A stretch of DNA of 64,000 nt from Pontibacillus salicampi (GTDB lineage Bacteria; Bacillota; Bacilli; Bacillales; BH030062). Shown one piece after another: positions 60,996 to 64,000 of the stretch. Location: NCBI RefSeq assembly GCF_042434395.1, contig NZ_JBHLTP010000012.1, positions 62,001 through 126,000 on the forward strand, read 5' to 3'. The position numbers were made by a program, and so were the translations under genes. The notes beneath the pieces were generated by a model that did not search any database, was not told the DNA's origin, and was given only the letters and a program-made list of their open reading frames with translations. Numbering within the stretch: position 1 is the stretch's first letter; each line of letters opens with the position of its first letter.

Positions 60996-61636
60996 ACTGT
61001 CTTTATGTATCTGCCAGCCGTATGTAATTTGATCCGCAGCGTTTTAATATGGGTGTCTACCGTGCGAATAGTTCCGCTTGACTCTAACCCCCATACTTTA
61101 TCTAGCAGCTGCTCTCGCGTAAATACTATATCCTGGTTCTGTAGAAAGAGCGACAGAAGTTGAAATTCCTTCCTCGTTAACGAAATGCTGTTTCCTGCCA
61201 CCTTGACGACATGGCTATTCCTGTCGAGCGTGATTTCTTGGAACTGATACACAGAGCTCTCCTCTGTAGCGAACCCTTTTGCTCTCCGCAGTGAAGCTTC
61301 AATTCTTGCTACCAGTTCCTTTGGGCTGAACGGTTTCACGATATAGTCATCCGCTCCGCTTTGTAATCCCATAACCCGGTCATATTCGTCACTTTTGGCT
61401 GTAAGCATCAGTATTGGAACCTCAGATATTTTTCTTATTTTCTTACACGCTGTTATACCATCCATATTGGGCATCATGATATCTAATAATACAAGGTCGA
61501 CGGAATGATGTTCCACGATGTACAATGCCTCAGCACCGTCTAATGCTGTGTACACTTCATAATGATCCTCTAAATAGGACTTTACGAGATGTATCATATC
61601 CTGTTCATCATCCGCTATCAATATTCTATCTCGCAT
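60965..61636 (-). CDS. OmpR-family response regulator
   Basis: A 223-residue response regulator. Receiver domain: acidic pair DDEQDM at residues 9-14, phosphoacceptor Asp52 in LLDIMMPNMDG, Lys101 in VKPF. DNA-binding winged helix: LTRKEFQLLSLFLQNQDIVF, TREQLLDKVWGLES, VDTHIKTLRIKL and VWGVGYKFES. I start at the ATG after AAGGAGG rather than the overlapping GTG four codons earlier, which lies inside the binding site. First gene of the unit. Confidence 0.92.
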   Translation of the reverse strand: MRDRILIADDEQDMIHLVKSYLEDHYEVYTALDGAEALYIVEHHSVDLVLLDIMMPNMDGITACKKIRKISEVPILMLTAKSDEYDRVMGLQSGADDYIVKPFSPKELVARIEASLRRAKGFATEESSVYQFQEITLDRNSHVVKVAGNSISLTRKEFQLLSLFLQNQDIVFTREQLLDKVWGLESSGTIRTVDTHIKTLRIKLHTAGRYIKTVWGVGYKFES

Positions 61637-61833
61637 GGAGCTGCCCACCTCCTTACTCCGAATTCATTCTTTCTATGGAATGCTCTCTCTAAGTATAACA
61701 ACCTTATGAAGCGCATTCATTTACCAAGGATAAGGGTACACTCTTCATCTTACCGAAGTGTTACCACAAGTGTACTAAACAAATTTGAAATCTTTGCGAA
61801 ATCTTCCGCAACAAATAGTGTCTCTTCTCATAG

Positions 61834-61863
61834 GAAAACCACAGGCACAACCTTGCCTGTGGT
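61834..61863 (-). terminator. Terminator of the MurE-like gene
   Basis: ACCACAGGCA (61838-61847) and TGCCTGTGGT (61854-61863), loop 6 bases; on the minus strand TTTTCC follows. It lies 15 bases after the stop. Confidence 0.75.
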
Positions 61864-61877
61864 CTAATGAAAGAGCT

Positions 61878-63305
61878 TTACGTTGATAGGGAGGGTCGAT
61901 CTGCTTCCCCTAGCCATTTTTCCATAATCTCTTGTTGATGATGTCTGGAAGTGATAAAGATAGTATCCCCTTCTTCTGCAACGAGCATACCTCTTTCGAT
62001 GGCATGGTCTCGATTTTCCATAATTTCATAATCCGCTTCCATAATGACCTCTTCTATCCGTTGGACGATGGAAGCATAATGAACCGAACTGGATGGATTC
62101 GTTGTTAAGATTAAGTAATCGCTCAAATCCGTAATCGGGCCATTTATTTCATTGCGCATTACGTGATGCTCATCAATCTCGACATCCATCACGGTAATAA
62201 TCTTACCTGGTGTATTTGCTCGTACATTAAACATCAGCTTCTCCAGTTCTTCAAGGGAATGAGTATTCTCCACAAGCAGCGAATACCCTTCCTCTGTAAT
62301 CATGCGTTCCGTTGGGTGAAACGTCCGTGCATTATATAGGGAATCACGAATCAGATCGATTTCCACGCCATTCTGTAATGCAATAGTAACTGCAGCGGTC
62401 GCATATAATACGGACTCATCACCACCAGTTGGGATGGTAAAACCTTCCTCTATACCAGCTCCGTGAAACGTAAAAGTAATATAATCACCATCGTTTTGCA
62501 CATTACTAGCATAATAATCTGCATCCGAATCGGTACCAAACGTTATACAAGGGGCTTCTCTGTCTATCAATGGATCATTAGATACTGCGGCATGATTTAC
62601 GATAATTTGATTGTTCTCAGACAACAGTTGACTCATTTTATTGGTGTAGTGTTCTATCTCGCTTTCACTCCAATTGGTATCAAAAGAGCTTCCCATGTAC
62701 AGAATCGTGTCAAACGAACATCCATCAACTCGGTGATAAGTATGTTCTAGAGTACTAATGTCCATAATGACGTCGGTTATGGCTTCTTTCTTCATTTGAT
62801 GAAAGGTATGCTGAAGATCTGATGCCTCAGGAGTGGAAAACGGGAAACGGATGTGTCGTTTTTGTTTCTGCTCCATCGGTTGTATCGTCCCTATATGCCC
62901 ATGCCGCTTCTCCTGGCTCTCTAGTATAAGAGACAGAAAATGAGCGACAGGTGAAATGCCGTGTGTTCCTGCAATCCCATATAGATGAAATGATTTCGAT
63001 GGACCTTCATAAAAAGCACTTGCTATGGCAGGAAGGACGGCTCGTGCATCCTTTACCTGCAGAACGGTACAGTCAGAAGGAATAAATTCAAGCGCTACCT
63101 TACGCTCCACCATAATAGCTGAGGCGCCCTTCATGACTGCCTGGGCAATATAATCGTGCCCATCTGCTCTAATCCCCTGCATACATACAAAGAGGGAGTC
63201 TTGGTCAATATGTTTAGCATGACAGGAAATGCTTTCAATATACGTATCAACGGATCCTTGTACTAATTCATAATCAATAGCTGCTATTGCTTCCTTTACA
63301 TACAT
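61878..63305 (-). CDS. MurE-like Mur ligase paralogue lacking the P-loop lysine
   Basis: A 475-residue protein with the three-domain layout of MurE: N-terminal UDP-MurNAc-binding domain (LFVCMQGIRADGHDYIAQAV), central ATPase domain and C-terminal domain. The P-loop, normally GTNGKTT, reads GIAGTHGISPVAHF (residues 110-123), Ile117 replacing the invariant lysine. The carbamate-lysine/SSHAL region is replaced by MDISTLEHTYHRVDG, and the C-terminal DNPR-type recognition motif by TTNPSSS. Probably a catalytically dead paralogue with a regulatory or binding role. Monocistronic. Confidence 0.75.
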   Translation of the reverse strand: MYVKEAIAAIDYELVQGSVDTYIESISCHAKHIDQDSLFVCMQGIRADGHDYIAQAVMKGASAIMVERKVALEFIPSDCTVLQVKDARAVLPAIASAFYEGPSKSFHLYGIAGTHGISPVAHFLSLILESQEKRHGHIGTIQPMEQKQKRHIRFPFSTPEASDLQHTFHQMKKEAITDVIMDISTLEHTYHRVDGCSFDTILYMGSSFDTNWSESEIEHYTNKMSQLLSENNQIIVNHAAVSNDPLIDREAPCITFGTDSDADYYASNVQNDGDYITFTFHGAGIEEGFTIPTGGDESVLYATAAVTIALQNGVEIDLIRDSLYNARTFHPTERMITEEGYSLLVENTHSLEELEKLMFNVRANTPGKIITVMDVEIDEHHVMRNEINGPITDLSDYLILTTNPSSSVHYASIVQRIEEVIMEADYEIMENRDHAIERGMLVAEEGDTIFITSRHHQQEIMEKWLGEADRPSLST

Positions 63306-63371
63306 GTGTATAACACCTTCCCTTATAATCCCTCTTGTTCTAATCTACCAGCATTAGCGTATAACAAGGGC

Positions 63372-63402
63372 AAAACCCTCGACTGAAATGCCCGAGGGTT
63401 TA
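63372..63402 (-). terminator. Terminator of the carboxylase gene
   Basis: AAACCCTCG (63373-63381) and CGAGGGTTT (63393-63401), loop 11 bases, 8 bases after the stop codon. Confidence 0.7.
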
Positions 63403-63409
63403 TGTTTCC

Positions 63410-64000
63410 TTACACAGGATATACCCCATGCTTCCGTTCTGTAAAGGTAACCTGCTTCGTTTCATACGCTTCAAATCTTGTTATCAGCTCATCTCGCAGT
63501 CGATTTGGCGTAATAATCTCGTCCACAACCATTTCAGATGCCAATCGATAAATATCAATATTCTCTTTATATTCTTCCTGCTTCTCTTTAATAAACGCAG
63601 GACGTTCTTCTTCTGTTAGTTCAGCAATTTTATTGGCATACACTGCATTTACAGCAGCCTCTGGTCCCATTACTGCTATTTGGGCACTCGGAAGAGCAAG
63701 GCAGCAATCTGGTTCAAATGCAGGACCTGCCATTGCGTATAAACCTGCTCCATATGCCTTTCGAACGATGACAGAGATTTTCGGTACGGTAGCTTCACTC
63801 ATGGCTGAAATCATCTTCGCTCCATGGCGAATAATACCAGCCTTCTCTACTCGTGTACCAATCATAAATCCTGGGATGTCGGCAAGAAAGAGCAATGGAA
63901 TATGATAGGCATCACATAGATTAATAAACTTAGCTGCCTTATCAGCTGAATCGTGGAAGAGCACCCCGCCTTTCATTCGAGGCTGATTGGCGATAATACC
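63410..64000 (-). CDS. Acyl-CoA carboxylase beta (carboxyltransferase) subunit, 3' part only
   Basis: The C-terminal 196 residues of a biotin-dependent acyl-CoA carboxylase beta subunit; the gene runs out of the window. Seen: GGVLFHDSADKAAKFINLCD, FLADIPGFMIGTRVEKAGII with oxyanion glycines, RHGAKMISAMSEATVPKI, VRKAYGAGLYAMAGPAFEPD and VMGPEAAVNAVY. It matches propionyl-/methylcrotonyl-CoA carboxylase beta subunits (YngE type in B. subtilis). With the nearby acyl-CoA ligase it could belong to short-chain acid metabolism. Terminator follows. Confidence 0.88.
   Translation of the reverse strand, partial: GIIANQPRMKGGVLFHDSADKAAKFINLCDAYHIPLLFLADIPGFMIGTRVEKAGIIRHGAKMISAMSEATVPKISVIVRKAYGAGLYAMAGPAFEPDCCLALPSAQIAVMGPEAAVNAVYANKIAELTEEERPAFIKEKQEEYKENIDIYRLASEMVVDEIITPNRLRDELITRFEAYETKQVTFTERKHGVYPV

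Overview
The window is AT-rich DNA from a low-GC Gram-positive spore-former type genome, most likely a halophilic or halotolerant member of the Bacillaceae (Halobacillus/Virgibacillus/Oceanobacillus-like; inference from gene content). Reasons: strong AGGAGG-type ribosome binding sites with frequent TTG/GTG starts, lipoproteins with Bacillus-type lipoboxes, a GbsR/GbsA glycine-betaine synthesis locus joined to a BetA-type choline dehydrogenase, an OpuAC-type betaine-binding lipoprotein, and many small Bacillaceae families (YnzG/SunI-like, YczI-like, DUF2812, DUF4269, UPF0309). No rRNA, tRNA or CRISPR array was seen.

Layout. 0-10 kb: SqdB-like UDP-sulfoquinovose synthase, secreted lipase, nucleoside deaminase, lipoprotein, flavin amine oxidase, VOC protein, two GNAT acetyltransferases, a GyrI-like protein. 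9.6-14.9 kb: osmoprotection locus (opuAC-like, gbsR, gbsA, betA); an 18-base motif repeated in front of opuAC-like and gbsA probably marks a shared operator. 15-17.6 kb: small membrane proteins, one frameshifted, and a GC-rich structured element with terminal inverted repeats. 17.9-24.6 kb: two PadR modules with palindromic operators, a split permease, an SDR, an iron-dependent alcohol dehydrogenase, and relics of a tyrosine recombinase and a YczI-like gene. 24.8-32.1 kb: divergent hmp/nsrR pair for nitric oxide, DoxX-like protein, old yellow enzyme, nucleotidyltransferase, TetR/MFS efflux pair bracketed by the same palindrome. 32.3-35.7 kb: tiny genes separated by a degenerate repeat. 35.8-42.3 kb: M29 aminopeptidase, then a five-gene PTS operon (PRD regulator, EIIA, EIIB, UlaA-type EIIC, SIS protein). 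43.2-48.3 kb: lipoprotein, MFS exporter, SDR, MdaB-like reductase, ArsR regulator. 48.3-52.7 kb: a run of tiny plus-strand genes, several decayed, nearly every gap holding a copy of the same degenerate repeat. 53-64 kb: mainly minus-strand genes: DUF692/MNIO protein, SqdX-like glycosyltransferase, acyl-CoA synthetase (plus strand), a two-component system with SCO1 and YtkA-like proteins, a MurE-like protein without its P-loop lysine, and the 3' end of an acyl-CoA carboxylase beta subunit.

How the parts fit. Osmoadaptation (choline to betaine), membrane sulfolipid synthesis (SqdB and an SqdX-like enzyme at opposite ends of the window), nitrosative stress, and copper/respiratory-oxidase maturation are the recognisable themes. 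The least explained structure is the one-repeat-per-small-gene organisation at 33.3-35.7 and 48.3-52.5 kb, which I regard as the best candidate for an undescribed system; terminator-like evolution is the main competing explanation.
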